Assembly (NCBI GenBank): GCA_028829895.1
Contig: CM054180.1
Coordinates: 105,727,635-105,791,634 of the forward strand
Length of the DNA: 64,000 bases
Direction: 5' to 3'
From: Sinotaia quadrata
Taxonomy: Eukaryota > Mollusca > Gastropoda > Architaenioglossa > Viviparidae
The notes under the pieces: model-generated
Databases searched by the model: none
Told to the model about the DNA's origin: nothing
Seen by the model: only the letters and a program-made list of their open reading frames with translations
Shown: positions 37,747 to 51,338 of the stretch, piece after piece
Layout: each line of letters begins with the position of its first letter
Numbering within the stretch: the first letter of the stretch is position 1
Program-made: the position numbers and the translations under genes

Positions 37747-38293
37747 GTATCGATGGATGACTGAGTGGGCTGACGAAACTGTGGCTTACACTGTTTCATA
37801 TGAATTGGTAAAGATGTTGCCAAAGGAAGCGTTGTTTGTGTTGTTTGTATCATCTAATAAAGGCAGAGTCCGTTTTGTCAGAATTATTGCAGAAGTAAAT
37901 TTGAACCTTCTTTGTGAGAGAAAAATACATTCGGAAAATACACTGACTGCTAATGTTAGTACTTTAATTGACTTTGTCATTCAGAAAAGCAATAGAACTT
38001 TAAATACATACCAAGTGCCAAAACACAAATACGTTCAGTGTCCAGCCGGTCACGTACAGCAGACATTTCTAGCGTGTGACGTCAAGAGTGCTTGTTGGGG
38101 TACAGATCATGCTGGGAGTACAACCTTTCTCACGTCACTTCCACCATCTTTTTCTTGTTCAAACAAAAGAGAGATAGTGCAGTACACTTTCATCTGTGAC
38201 TTTCGCTCTGATTGCAGCGATGAAAGTGATGAAGATTTCTGCATTTTTCCTCAATGCTGGGAACAAATGAAACACGACTGTGGTAACTTTCAG
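37747..38293 (+). CDS. Gene B exon: end of C-type lectin-like domain and LDLa modules
   Basis: Acceptor CTGTCAG and donor TTTCAG-GTAACG; 547 bp, entered in phase 2 and left in phase 0, the same as gene A exon 4 (550 bp). It begins YRWMTEWADETVAYTVSYE, the WxxxW core of the lectin-like fold, and closes it at LLCERKIHSE. Then come CPAGHVQQTFLACDVKSACWG and FICDFRSDCSDESDEDFC (LDLa). It ends CWEQMKHDCGNFQ, the first third of an LDLa completed by the next exon (CFTSSERCDGLEQC). Extracellular. Confidence 0.9.
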
Positions 38294-38800
38294 GTAACGA
38301 TAGCAACGAAAATTAAGCTATATTTGTTCTTTTACTTCTTTGAAAATGTATTTTAAGAAATGTAAACAACTTGCGGTCTTTGCATTTCATTTATTGTAAC
38401 AACTAAATTTGGTACACATCGAAAGGAAAATGCAGAGATGTTGTGAAATGGACGAATGTAAGACTGCTTATAGATAAGAATGCTATCGTGAGAAGAAAGA
38501 TTATTTACTTAATAAATATTCATGTGTGCATAACTACACATAGGTGTGTAGTACTGATACTAATATTAATATTCCTGTATGAGAAGTAACCATAATTAAT
38601 TCAAATACTGTTACATTAATTTATTTCTTATCATAAGGCAACTTTTAATTATGTATACATATAAGAGTTGAAACAGACAAGGGAATTCCACAATTTACAC
38701 ATAGAAAACAGCATGACTAGAGGCAACTTCAACCATTCTTATAAGTGATTTGTTGAATCACTTCATGTATGTATTTAATAAATAATATTGTTATAGTAGT
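38294..38800. other. Gene B last intron, proximal part
   Basis: Nothing recognised apart from the donor site at its left edge. Confidence 0.4.
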
Positions 38801-38804
38801 AGTG

Positions 38805-38876
38805 TCTCATCACCATCACCATCACCATCACCACCACCACCACCATCATCATCATCGTCGTCGTCACCATCATCAT
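38805..38876. repeat. (CAC/CAT)n trinucleotide repeat
   Basis: CACCAT, CAC, CAT and CGT triplets. It would code poly-His if translated, but it lies in an intron and has no flanking gene signal. Confidence 0.9.
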
Positions 38877-39069
38877 AAACTCCACCACTCTCATTACTCT
38901 GCCTCTTTCCACGACTTCTGTTTGACTGTCGATTGTGAACCAAGGTCTCGGAATCTTACCAGGATTCTGGGAGATCAAAGTTTTTTTTTTACGTAGGACT
39001 TGGTTCTTTCGAGGAGCGCTGCTTTGAGTAGTGGGGCGAGTCTGTGGTTTCCAGATTGCCTTCCAACTC

Positions 39070-40530
39070 AGATGTTATGTTCCCCAAGGCTCCTATAGGT
39101 ACCACATCTTTTATTTTTTTTACATTCCACATTATTTTTCTATTTTTTTTTAACTCTTTCTTTAGTTTTTATGTTTCTATTACTTGGACAGCAATATAAA
39201 TGTCTGTTGCTGTTCCGTTGGACTTATTGAGAACTACAATGTTTGGTCTTCGTGCAGGAATCACTCAATCTGTTCTTATCTCGAAATTCCACAGTATTTT
39301 GACTTTTTCTGTTTCAGTGACTGTTTCTTATTGGTGTGTGTATCAATGCTCTTTCTGGGGAATTTATGCCATAGTTCTCACACAGATTTCTATATTTGTG
39401 TTTTGCCACTTCGTTGTTATTTGGTGTATTCTGTTCCAGACAGAACCTGACATCCAGATAGTATGTGCTCTGTTGTCTCATCCATGAATTTGCTGAGTCT
39501 ACATTTAGAATAATTTTATATTTTCATGATTTTTTCGTTTTGTGTGATTTCGTGTTTATTGCTTGATCTTGTGTAGCGGCTATGAGTGCTTCTGTTTCTG
39601 TTTTCAATCCTGCTTCTGTCACCCATTTGAGCGTTGATTGTTGTGTCGATATTTCACAAGTCTGTCGTACATACTGGCCATGGAGAGGTTTTGGGTCCAC
39701 GAATGTGATAGTGTTTGCTTCGGTTTTTCCTTCCATGCTTCTTTGTCTGTTTCTGGGAGCTGGTATAGTCCACTCATCTTTACTGTTTCTACCTTTTGAT
39801 CCTCTTTGTTGTTATTCCAGATGTAGTCCACAAGACCAATGGCTTCTCCTTCAATGACATCTTTGATTTTCTTGAGGCCTCGGCCTCCCATTTTCGAGAT
39901 ACATAGAGCCTACGTTTGATTTGGGAAGTAAGGCTGTATATATTGTGAGTAGTTTTCTTGTATTTTCTGTCCAGTACATTTATTTCATTTGCTGTCCAAT
40001 TTATGATACCTCCAGTGTAGCTGACTCATGGTATTGCGTATGCGTTAAGGGCTTGTATTTTGTTAGCCCAATTTAGCTTGGACTTCAGAACTTGTCTTAC
40101 ACGTTTTTCATAATCTCTCTTAATTTTGGACTTCACTCTGTATATTTTCTTGATATTGTTGTATTCCCAGATATTTATATACTTTTTGTATTGAAACACT
40201 GTTGATTTTTCTGATGTTGAATTGTAGGCCCTTTGTTGTTTTGACCTTGCTTTTTCTGGATGATATTTTCCCCACATTTCTCAAGGCCGAATTTCATGTT
40301 AATGTCCTCACTGCAGATCTTGACAGTATTGATCAGTGATGCGATGTCACGTTTATTTTTATTGTAAAGCTTGAGATAGTCCATCAACAGTAAATGATCT
40401 GTCCAGCTTTCATTTTGTATCATTTTTGTATGATGGAGAATTATCCCATATATTTTATATAAATTTTCATTGCATTTAAAATGAACGCTATTGTAATATG
40501 AATGACGTGTGTATTGCGTCATGCTAGTTT
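39070..40530 (-). mobile_element. Non-LTR retrotransposon (LINE) remnant, RT C-terminal half
   Basis: Read on the minus strand. WTDHLLLMDYLKLYNKNKRD and INMKFGLEKCGE (RT palm region; the usual DD of the motif is altered to DY) are followed by IKKIYRVKSKIKRDYEKRVRQVLKSKLN, GGRGLKKIKDVIEGEAIGL, KPLHGQYVRQ, EALIAATQDQAINTK and NNEVAKHKYRNLCENYGINSPE, in the order expected for this LINE family's RT C-terminus. Several frame changes and stops make it inactive. Located in the last intron of gene B, opposite strand. Confidence 0.75.
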
Positions 40531-40929
40531 CAGCAGTGAGGTCTTGAATGAATGAGTCATGCTTGGTGGTAGATGTATTGACTGGTGTTTGATGTTTGCA
40601 TCAGATAAGTGAGTGAGTCTTTGTTGTTTAAAGTTGTGTGATCAATGGCCAATAGGCGTAGCTAGTTGATGAACTCTGGCAGCATACCAGTATATCGGCG
40701 TTTTATTTTTGAATCCAGATAAGTTATCACTAGTATGTCACTGTTTCATTTTTGAGTCTGGTATCCAGTATTTATTATTACAAGTGTCTGACTCACTTTG
40801 TTACCTGCCTGGATGGTATTTGCATGATGATGACGTAATAAGCGACTCAGACGAGTAGATCGCAACAACCCGAACGTATCTTCCACAAGTCGTTATAACA
40901 GTTGTTCTTTACATTGTGCTTCTAACCAG

Positions 40930-42987
40930 TGTTTCACAAGCAGCGAGCGTTGTGATGGCCTAGAGCAGTGTGTGAATGGTGCAGATGAAAAGGACTGCCC
41001 ACACAGTGTAAATATAAAAAGCAAAACACCATTTTTGAGAGCGGCGTTTACAAGCATGCCACCGCCTGCAACCATAAATGTGAACCGTTATACAGAAATG
41101 TATATGACTGAAAGTGTAAACTGCCCAGAAACGCACTTCTTCTGTCCTGAAACTGGTTACTGTATGCCAGTGTTTCTGATTTGTAACGGCGTTTTTGACT
41201 GTCCAGGTCACGAGGATGAGGTAGGTTGTGACAGCTACACGTGTCCTGGCTTCTACCGCTGTCGTGCTTCCAGAGTGTGCATGCACTTAAGTCACGTGTG
41301 TGACGGAATACTACAGTGTCCTCAACGCGACGATGAACTGTTGTGTAACGTTACCTGTCCAGAAAACTGCACTTGTCATGGCCTGGCCTTTGTCTGCACT
41401 CAACGATTCCCAGTTAATGAATTTCCGGACCTTCGTTATGCGGACGTGGCCAACACAGGCATGACATTAGCAAACTTTAAAAACAATTATTTCTTAATAT
41501 ATCTGAATTTGAGGAATTGTGGAATAAAAAATCTCGATCATTCTGTAATGAATAATTTGCGAATTCTTGATCTCAGCAGTAACAAATTAATTAGTATAAC
41601 GTCTTCTCATTTGCAAGGATTTAAACGTCTTCGGGACTTGTCATTAGCAGACAATCCACTAAAATATATTTTCCCAAAACAAAACTTTCATTCAACATCT
41701 TTTCCAGTTGTTCGGAATTTAAATATGTCTCGTGTGTACATGCAGGAACTAGACACAAGTGTATTGAGCATCTTTCCAAACCTTCACACACTGACAATAC
41801 TTGACAGCGGCATTGAAAAAATTGTAGTGGAGGGATTTCAATCACTGAAAAGACTTCGTCAGTTGGATGCCCGTGGTAACCCGGTTGATATTTTCCCCGG
41901 TAACATTTTTAACGGAGTTGAAGAGCTGGAAACAGTTTTGGCTGATAATTTTAAATTATGCTGTGATGCCACACTTCCGGCAGGTTTCCTTCTGAAAAAC
42001 TGTCATGCGCCATCAGATGAGATTTCTTCATGTGAAGACCTATTGGTCTCCGATATTTACCGTTTTTTTCTCGCTTCGTTTGGTCTCTTGACGTTGGTAG
42101 GAAACTTTAGTAGTTTTATATACCGAGTATTTATAAATAAAACAGATAGTCAGTATGGCTATGGGGTGTTTGTTACACATTTGTGTGTGTCGGATTTTCT
42201 CATGGGCGTGTATCTGGCGATGATTGGCGTAGCGGACTGGACATTTCGAGGGAATTACCTCTGGGAAGACTTAACCTGGCGAAAGAGTATCACTTGCAAA
42301 CTGGCTGGCCTCATATCTCTCTTGTCCAACGAGGTGTCGGCGTTCATCGTTTGCCTTATCACCCTCGACAGATTTCTCGTTCTTCGTTTTCCGTTAAGTC
42401 GAATTCATTTCCGGAAACAATCAGCATGGATTGCTTGCACCATGGCTTGGTTGGCAGGTATGGTGTTAGCCGCTTTGCCACTGACCACCTTTATATCAGA
42501 TGGACTTTTTTTCAGTCAAACTGCTATTTGCGTACCATTACCTATCACGAGAAAAACCTTTAAAGGTCAAGGCTACTCATTTGGCATCCTGGTGGTGTTG
42601 AACTTTGTTCTAGTCCTGCTGGTCGGCGTTGGCCAGCTCTTCATCTATTGGTCAATACACATGAACAGTATACTGAGTAGCCAAACGACAAAAAGGTCAA
42701 AGGACACGATTATTGCTCGTAGATTGATTTCTGTCGTTTTGTTTGATTTTTTCTGCTGGTTTCCGATTGGTCTTCTGGGACTTCTTGCATCAGGTGGATG
42801 GCCCATTCCCAGCACAGTTAATATTCCTATAGTGATCTTTGTACTGCCTCTGAACTCTATGTTGAACCCATTTCTCTACACAATGAACATCATTCATGAA
42901 CGCTGGGTGCGTGCCAGTAAACGACTTGAGGAGAAACGTATTCTACTGGAATTTGAAAGACAGGATCGAAGTACAATTTATGATTAG
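40930..42987 (+). CDS. Gene B terminal exon: LDLa-LRR-seven-transmembrane receptor body
   Basis: This 2,058 bp exon begins after the acceptor CTTCTAACCAG in phase 0 with CFTSSERCDGLEQCVNGADEKDC, completing an LDLa, and ends at TAG. Two further LDLa (CPETHFFCPETGYC, CDGILQCPQRDDELLC), an LRR N-cap (CPENCTCHGLAFVC), about six LRRs and a 7TM follow. The switch motifs are canonical or near so: TLDRFLV at the end of TM3, FDFFCWFP in TM6 and LNPFLY in TM7; TM2 has SDFLMGVYL. About half of the residues match loci A, C and D by eye. The three exons seen total about 1,006 residues. AATAAA at 43110-43115 is a possible polyadenylation signal. Likely a surface receptor able to couple to G protein; ligand unknown. 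Confidence 0.93.
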   Translation, partial: CFTSSERCDGLEQCVNGADEKDCPHSVNIKSKTPFLRAAFTSMPPPATINVNRYTEMYMTESVNCPETHFFCPETGYCMPVFLICNGVFDCPGHEDEVGCDSYTCPGFYRCRASRVCMHLSHVCDGILQCPQRDDELLCNVTCPENCTCHGLAFVCTQRFPVNEFPDLRYADVANTGMTLANFKNNYFLIYLNLRNCGIKNLDHSVMNNLRILDLSSNKLISITSSHLQGFKRLRDLSLADNPLKYIFPKQNFHSTSFPVVRNLNMSRVYMQELDTSVLSIFPNLHTLTILDSGIEKIVVEGFQSLKRLRQLDARGNPVDIFPGNIFNGVEELETVLADNFKLCCDATLPAGFLLKNCHAPSDEISSCEDLLVSDIYRFFLASFGLLTLVGNFSSFIYRVFINKTDSQYGYGVFVTHLCVSDFLMGVYLAMIGVADWTFRGNYLWEDLTWRKSITCKLAGLISLLSNEVSAFIVCLITLDRFLVLRFPLSRIHFRKQSAWIACTMAWLAGMVLAALPLTTFISDGLFFSQTAICVPLPITRKTFKGQGYSFGILVVLNFVLVLLVGVGQLFIYWSIHMNSILSSQTTKRSKDTIIARRLISVVLFDFFCWFPIGLLGLLASGGWPIPSTVNIPIVIFVLPLNSMLNPFLYTMNIIHERWVRASKRLEEKRILLEFERQDRSTIYD

Positions 42988-43200
42988 TCCACTTAAAATA
43001 GAGAATCTGAGATTGAGAGAAGAATAAGTACAATTTATGATTATTCCACTTAAAATAGAGAATCTGAGATTGAGAGAAGAATAAGTATAATAATGATTAT
43101 TCCATTTAAAATAAAGAATTGAGATTGAGAGAAGAATAAGTACCAATTATGTTTATTTCATAATTTAAAAAAGAGAATCTGAGATTGAGAGACGAATAAG
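42970..43200. repeat. 57 bp tandem repeat overlapping the gene B stop codon
   Basis: Units start AGTACAATTTATGATTA at 42970 and 43027, then diverged at 43084 and 43139. The first unit includes the last codons and TAG stop of gene B, so the array grew out of the coding end into the 3' UTR. Confidence 0.85.
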
Positions 43201-43494
43201 AAAAACCAACAAACAATAAATTAAATTTTAGCAAAATATTCGCTAATCATGAAAAAACGTTACTGAACTGAAATCTGCAATTACGTGAAAGATGTGTCTC
43301 ACCACGACAACATTAAGACAACATCACCACAACATCTGTACAAATATCACGTCGTCAAACGTATAAATGAATAAATGAAATTATTACACTTAGAAATGCT
43401 GTATCACACTTAGCAAACAGTGTATTGTAACGGAATAAATATATCAAAACCTGGAACTTTTATTGTTGGCATGAACATTTCTAGTGAAAATATT

Positions 43495-43496
<2 letters not shown>

Positions 43497-43531
<35 letters not shown>

Positions 43532-43603
43532 TTGTCTGTCTGCCTGCCTGTCTGTCTGCATGTCTGTCTGTCTGTCTCTGTGCCTGCCTGCCTGCCTGTC
43601 TGT
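43497..43603. repeat. (TGTC)n microsatellite with TGCC and TTTG variants
   Basis: About 26 tetranucleotide units. Confidence 0.92.
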
Positions 43604-45328
43604 CACTTTGTTTGTGCGAAAACTGTATGTTATTTTTATTACTTTTAATCGAATTTTGACAGATTGTCTCCCTCTCTTCTCTCTCTTCTGCCTGGATTGT
43701 AATTTTGTGAATATATTTTGCTGTTTTTCAAACGAAGAAGGCGAAATAGAGTTACATATTTTTTCATGAAATACTATTGAACTATATTTTTTTTCTGAAA
43801 TTCCCAAGACTGAATCTTCTTAATTTCGGTTTACTCTAAACTAGTGGGATGGCTAAAAACAGATCGGGACCCATCACATTCCTTAACGGGAGTGTGTGTA
43901 TAAATTAAATAGAATAGCATTTTTTGATATTTTGTAACTTAAATGAATGAATAATTAGGGCAACAGAACAATTGAGTTCAACACTTCCGATAGCTCGTAC
44001 ACGCCCACAGAACGATGTATCACTCACAATTAATTGGACAAAGACAAAAGACAGGTACAATGACCTCAATAATGCATTTTACACTAAGTGAAAATAATAG
44101 GAAATGACTCAAGATGGGTGAACAATTAACAAAATATTTATATTAAAAAAATAAACAATAAAAGACAGAAACAGCAATCATATTACAAATTCCCACAAAT
44201 ACAGTTCCAAACTGTTTATCAGTCTATTCAGAGAAATCTTTAGCCTCACTTAAAGTCCGTGTTTCTCTCAATAGAAAGTCTATCCAGTTCATAATTTACC
44301 TCTCTCAGTTCCTTCTCCTTTCTCTATCCTATCTGACGTCTACAACATTGACAGTTTCCAGTCTCCTGGTAATGTGATCTTTAGTGTACTAATCAATCAC
44401 CACTGGTGGAGTCTCTTAGCGCTGTCACTGACGCACTTGTGTATATGACGTGTCGACCATGGACCACTTGGCAGATCTAGTCAGGGTAGACTTCTTGGCA
44501 TTCTCACATGGAGCAACCAAGCAAAACTGACGTAATGGTGGTCGCGCTGAAGGCCAACAGGCTGAGAGATCTACAGACAGCTGCAGCAACCAAAAGCTGG
44601 ATAAAAGGATGGATGGATAGATCGATGGATTGATTAATCAATGGATCAATGCATCCTGCAATTAATAATGGCAGTAATCAAAGACTGCTATACGCAAACT
44701 GGTAGTGATCTGGTTCCCATGGCTAAATCTATTTTCTCTGAGGACAATCTCTGACAGAAGCGTTTTGGCGTCCTCTTTCACTGTTGCTGCCCGTTGGTGT
44801 GACCGAATTGAACCTACACCATTACAAATTGTTAAAACTGTTGTGAGAAAGACTATACGAAATTGTCAGTCAATAAAAATGCACTGCATCACGACGCAAA
44901 GAGTTTATATTCATTATATCATTTTGTCATTTTAAACTGATATGCCAACACCTGACCAGGGACTGTCAAGATATGGTTGATATGTTTACTAAATATGCAC
45001 ATTTGTGTACATAAGTATTTACCTGACCAGTGACAGGTACTGTCAATATACTGTTGATATATTTACTAAATATGTAAATTCCTTCCACATTCCTTTACCT
45101 AACTTAATTTTATAGAATATTATATCTCTGTCTCTTGGCATGTTCATGTTCATGTACTCTCAATAGGTGTGTCCATCTCTCTATCCATCTTCCATTCGCC
45201 CATCCATCTCTCCATCTAAAACGAAATACTCTTGTTTATGACATTAATAATTTATTTTAAAGTTTTAAACGCACTCTGTTCTATGAAGCAATATTCCCTT
45301 TCCCATAGATCAATAACCGCGATATTTC
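43604..45328. other. Spacer without recognised content
   Basis: Intergenic between convergent loci B and C. Short imperfect repeats (TGACAGG/TACTGTCAAxATA) near 44,950-45,070. No gene seen. Confidence 0.35.
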
Positions 45329-45508
45329 AACACTACAAGACAATTACAGTTATAATTTTACTAGGAGTTACGATATGGTACACTACACCACACTACAAGA
45401 CTATTACAGTTATAATTTTACTAGGAGTTACGATATGGTACACTACACCACACTACAAGACTATTACAGTTATAATTTTACTAGGAGTTACGATATGGTA
45501 CACTACAC
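45329..45508. repeat. 60 bp tandem repeat, 3 copies
   Basis: Unit ACACCACACTACAAGACTAT followed by TACAGTTATAATTTTACTAG and GAGTTACGATATGGTACACT. Confidence 0.9.
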
Positions 45509-46775
45509 TACGCAACAGTTAACCACTAACATGCTAACAATTAAGAATGAAATGTAATAAATTTAACATAATAAAACAGATATGCCTTCCACAGTTCTCA
45601 TCAAAAATCATCTGTAAAATAAACGGCTATTCTCATTTAGCTACCAACTGTTGTCTTTCTTAGTAGTTTGTATTATATATTTCAGTCTGTTGAGGCGCGC
45701 ACAGTCACCACCCCACCCCCAAACAAAAATGCAGAGTTGATAGTACATAACATTCAGAAAGGATAGGTGCAAATTTATTCATAGTGCACACAAATGCATT
45801 GGATCACCAGCAACAACACTACCAAGAATAATATGGACAGACAGTCGACCTTTGGATCAGATGATTACTGATCACGTGACACCAGGAGGATGTCGTGGGG
45901 AGGCCAGATACGACCGACCCACGAGAGGATACCTTTGTTTCAACCACGTCTCTATCTTGTGTTTTCTTCCATTTTTCTACATGAACATTGATATCATCGT
46001 TCGTGCTACACTTTTTATCACCACTTTGTATTGTCGTTGAACTCACCCTACTTGAATCTTTGAAGGGTATAGAAATAAAAACTGTAAGTAAATTAATTTA
46101 ATATATTGTAGAAAAAAACCTCATGGCATCTAATTTGATTATAACTATGCAAAACTAGTTAAGAATTTGTAATTTAATTGATTATTCATTCTTGCTCAAA
46201 TACGGAGGAGCTAGTCAGCTCCAGGACTTTTGTTGACATTCATTAAATAATCTTGCATTTACTGATAGAAACACTTGATAGCGGAAGTTATCACATTGTC
46301 ATGTATTCTGAACTCATTTTAATCATCATTTATTGTTTAGAAGTTATCCATGTTTATGATGGATGATTTGTAATTTCTGTATGAATAAGAGAGAGAGAGA
46401 GCTAGCTGCAACTTTGTAAGATAATAAATTTTATTCACACTCATCAGAAGACAAACCACTCGTCTGCTATCGTTTTGAGAGGGGGTGAGTGCGGTTGTTT
46501 GTGTTTGTTTTTCGTCCTGTATTGTTTATATTTTCTGCTCATTTCAAATGCACTCTCACTGCAGACACATCAATAAAACGGAACTCTTGCAGGCACAATA
46601 AAGAGAGCCAAACAGACATCAATGATAGTGTGCATGTGGAACTGTGTGACGGTCATCCTAACAGGTCATCCCCTGCGTTTATATTGACAGATCACAAAAA
46701 AGTAGCAAGCCATTGTTTCGCCTGGTTTCGTTTTCTTGCCCTTAGCTTGACCGTCGTTTTATTTCAAAGGCTTTA
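45509..46775. other. Spacer without recognised content
   Basis: No exon or clear repeat seen, apart from a short (GA)n near 46,390. Confidence 0.35.
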
Positions 46776-48291
<1,516 letters not shown>

Positions 48292-50398
48292 TTAACATTT
48301 CAAATTATTCAAACTACATTGTAAATTGGAATTTCCGTGATTAATTTTGAACAACTGCAACATAATTCGTTTCCGTCTCTTTTCATCTCTTGTTCGTATC
48401 CCGCGCTCACGGAGAACAGTTAGGCAGTAGAGAACAGTAGTCAAGGCTGGGCTGAGTGGTAAAACAATGGTTGCCATAGCAATAGTAATCTCTCTAGTGA
48501 CATACTTTCCAGTTAACATGAGTATTCCTAGAATCACGATTGGAAAGCAAGACATGGCGTTAAACAAAACAATAATGCTGACACGTTGTGCGATGATGAC
48601 ATCTTGTCGCACAGTTGTCATCTCTGTAGATGACAAGCCTTGTATGCAGATAGCACTGAATATAAAGAGTAATCCAACAACGTCTGCCGAGATTAAGACA
48701 CAGTTCAAGATTATCATAATACCATATGAATAAAACTTGCCTTCAAATGTCTGTCTAGTTATCGGCAGAGGACTGCATATGTCCGTCTGACTGTACAAGT
48801 TCCAGTGTGACGTCATAGGTAGAAATGGTACAGAGGCTAACGCAATGCATACACACCAAGTTAGTGCACATACACACAAAGTGTGCCGAGCGGTTCTGGA
48901 AATGTTTGTGGGCGTGAGGAAAGTAAAACAGACAAACTTGGTCGATCATGAGGAGAGAAGTAAGAATCATAGACATTTCTTTGGATACCAGAGCCAGGAA
49001 TCCCGCCAGTTCTCACATGGCGCTGTTTTTCCAGACCACACCTTCCCATAAATAGTTCTTCCCATACGCCCAGTCTGCCGAGCCAATCAAAACAAGATAG
49101 ACACCCATCAGAAAGTCAGACATGCACAAATGAGTAACAAATGTGTTGTAAGCACGGACATTTGCTGCAAGACTGACTACTCGGTAGACAAGTGAACTCA
49201 TATTTCCTAGTAAAGATAAAATTGCAAAGATTACAAGAAAACATCTGTAGATAAAGGAGGGTAAAAGTGTTCCACAAGAATATATTTCGTCAGTTGGAGC
49301 TTGGCAGTCGGTAATCAAATCACCCGCAGGCAGCATAGCAGGACAGCAGAGTTTATAGTCGTCAGTGAAAATGGTCTGCAATTTGGTCAGGCCTTGAAAC
49401 AAGTCACGTGGATATTTTGTGATTGGACAACCACGAATGTCAACTTTACGTAACCTGTTCAGAAGTTTCAAACCCCCCCGTTCTACACTTTCAATGCCAC
49501 TGGACTTCAAGATCAAACTCTCCAAATTAGGAAACAAGATAAAAGAACTCCTGTTTAGTTCTGGCATATAAACTCCAGTCAGGTCAAGGTTGCGTATTTT
49601 CTGAAAGTTAAATGCAATAGGATTGTCAAAATAAAAAATAGTCTCGAAAGGATTCCCGGCTAATGATAATGTATTCAGATTTTGAAAGCCCAGCAGGTGT
49701 TTTGGAGATATGAATCTTAATTTATTATTGCTGAGATCTAGCGTTTGTAAATTTTCTAATACTATGATGTCCATCGTCTTCAGTCCACAATGTTCTAGAC
49801 TCAGATATACTAGGTACGTGTTGTTACTGAAGTCACCTGGCGTCATGAGAGAATGTCCAGCATTCACATAACGAAGTTCTGGAAAATCACGGGCTGGGAA
49901 TGGCCGGGAACACAAGAAAGCCAGTCCGTGACACGTGCAGGTGTCTGGACATTTAAGGTCACACAGAAGTTCGTCATCGTGTCTTGGGCACTGGAAAATT
50001 CCGTCACACACGTGACTGGTGTGCATACACACTCTGGATGCCCGACAACGGTAGTAACCAGGACACGTGTAGCTGTCACATTCTGCTTCGTCCTCATGTC
50101 CTGGGCAGTCGAACACTTTGTTACAGCGGACAAAAACAGGCAGACAGTACCCAGTATCCGGACAGAGAAAATGAGTTTCTGGACATCTAATGACTGAGTT
50201 GTGACTGTTTGGCTTTTCCTCCACATAAGGCTGCATCTTATAACGTCCTTTACCATCCAGGTGTATCACGGCAGGTGGTGGCAGACTTATGAAGGTTTCA
50301 AATTGATATAAATCGCGAAATATATAGTTACAGAGATCTTCATCTGAGCCATCTGCACACTGCCCCACTCCATCACAGAGTTGAGTGATATATACACA
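48292..50398 (-). pseudogene. Locus C: terminal-exon copy of the GRL101-like receptor, disabled
   Basis: The copy starts at the same AG acceptor as genes A and D (phase 0, CVYITQLCDGVGQC) and runs through LDLa, LRR and TM1-TM2 in one frame. The TM3 cysteine codon (TGT in A, 1327-1329) is then TGA at 49013-49015. A 4-base ACAC insertion at about 48,869-48,878 shifts frame after NRSAHFVC. The rest (TM4-TM7 and tail) stays readable in its own frame to the stop at 48292. The rest of the sequence is very close to D, so the inactivation seems recent. No matching upstream exons were found between 50.4 and 64 kb. It is not a retrocopy, since intron sequence upstream of the acceptor is retained. Confidence 0.88.
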
Positions 50399-51338
50399 CT
50401 TACAGAAAGAAGAAGAAAATCCAATAAAGAGAAAAAACAGGTAATGGATTTAATATCTTATTAATTAGAAATAAAGTACAGAAAGAGTGGAATGTTTACG
50501 AAACTACATACAATTATACAATTCTTTGTGAGTACAGTTGAAATTTGGAAAAGAAATCTACTGCATGCATGAAAATGTGTAATTCCAACACCATTTTCTT
50601 ATCTTTTATTGTATGCGTGCCTTTTTCTATTTACTGACATTTATTTCGTATTTTTTATATCAATATCAATCTTGTGTTGTTGAATGATACGTATGGTGAC
50701 CTATCCATCCACACACTTTGACTTAGCACACTAATACACGTACAGATGGTAGTGCAGTTGTTCGAGAGGTGGTGGTCTGTTATTTATTGTGATTAATATG
50801 TGCGACTTAATGCGTCTTCACATGGTACAACTGTAGCCTACAACAATAATGTAAGCAATCACGCTATCATGATGTCAACGTTGTAACAAGATGCTACAAA
50901 ACAATTACAGTTGATGATACACAAACAGCAACATGAAAAGAGATCCCGCTACACTGAGAGTTAGCAATACATTTTCTTTGGCATATCAAGAAGTTTTTAA
51001 CCATTAAAATTTAAAATAAAGGAAATCATTAAACATTAGATATGACGCAAACTTCAAGTCATATATCAGGCATCATCTAACCAAAATTTCAACTTACATT
51101 TTAATATTCTCATTATTCTCATTTCAATACTCAAATATTGCTGGAATAGAGGCAAGCAAGTTTACAATCATTCATGCATGTCAGTATCCTCACGATTAGG
51201 ACGTACAACTTTGTTTGGCGTCATTTCAATAAATATTAAAATAATAAAATGGATTTATTCTAGATGTTTAATGACTATTGGCGTAAAAGCAAAAGTGATG
51301 GATGCACATTAAACTAACCATCCGAGTCACAAGTAGCA
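50399..51338. other. Upstream flank of locus C, paralogous to A and D
   Basis: Includes the conserved acceptor tract and about 0.9 kb of former intron that aligns with 61,176-62,943 (D) except for D's LTR, and with 2,713-3,430 (A). Similarity to D ends at about 51,338 (...GTCACAAGTA). Confidence 0.7.

Noticed and set aside
38769..38996. Histidine-rich small protein
   Set aside because: A CAC/CAT triplet array in an intron, with no start context, signal or conservation visible.
48292..50398. Locus C as a functional receptor using stop readthrough or a short intron
   Set aside because: The TGA and the 4-base shift are separate lesions, and there is no GT-AG pair neatly removing both in frame that I could see.
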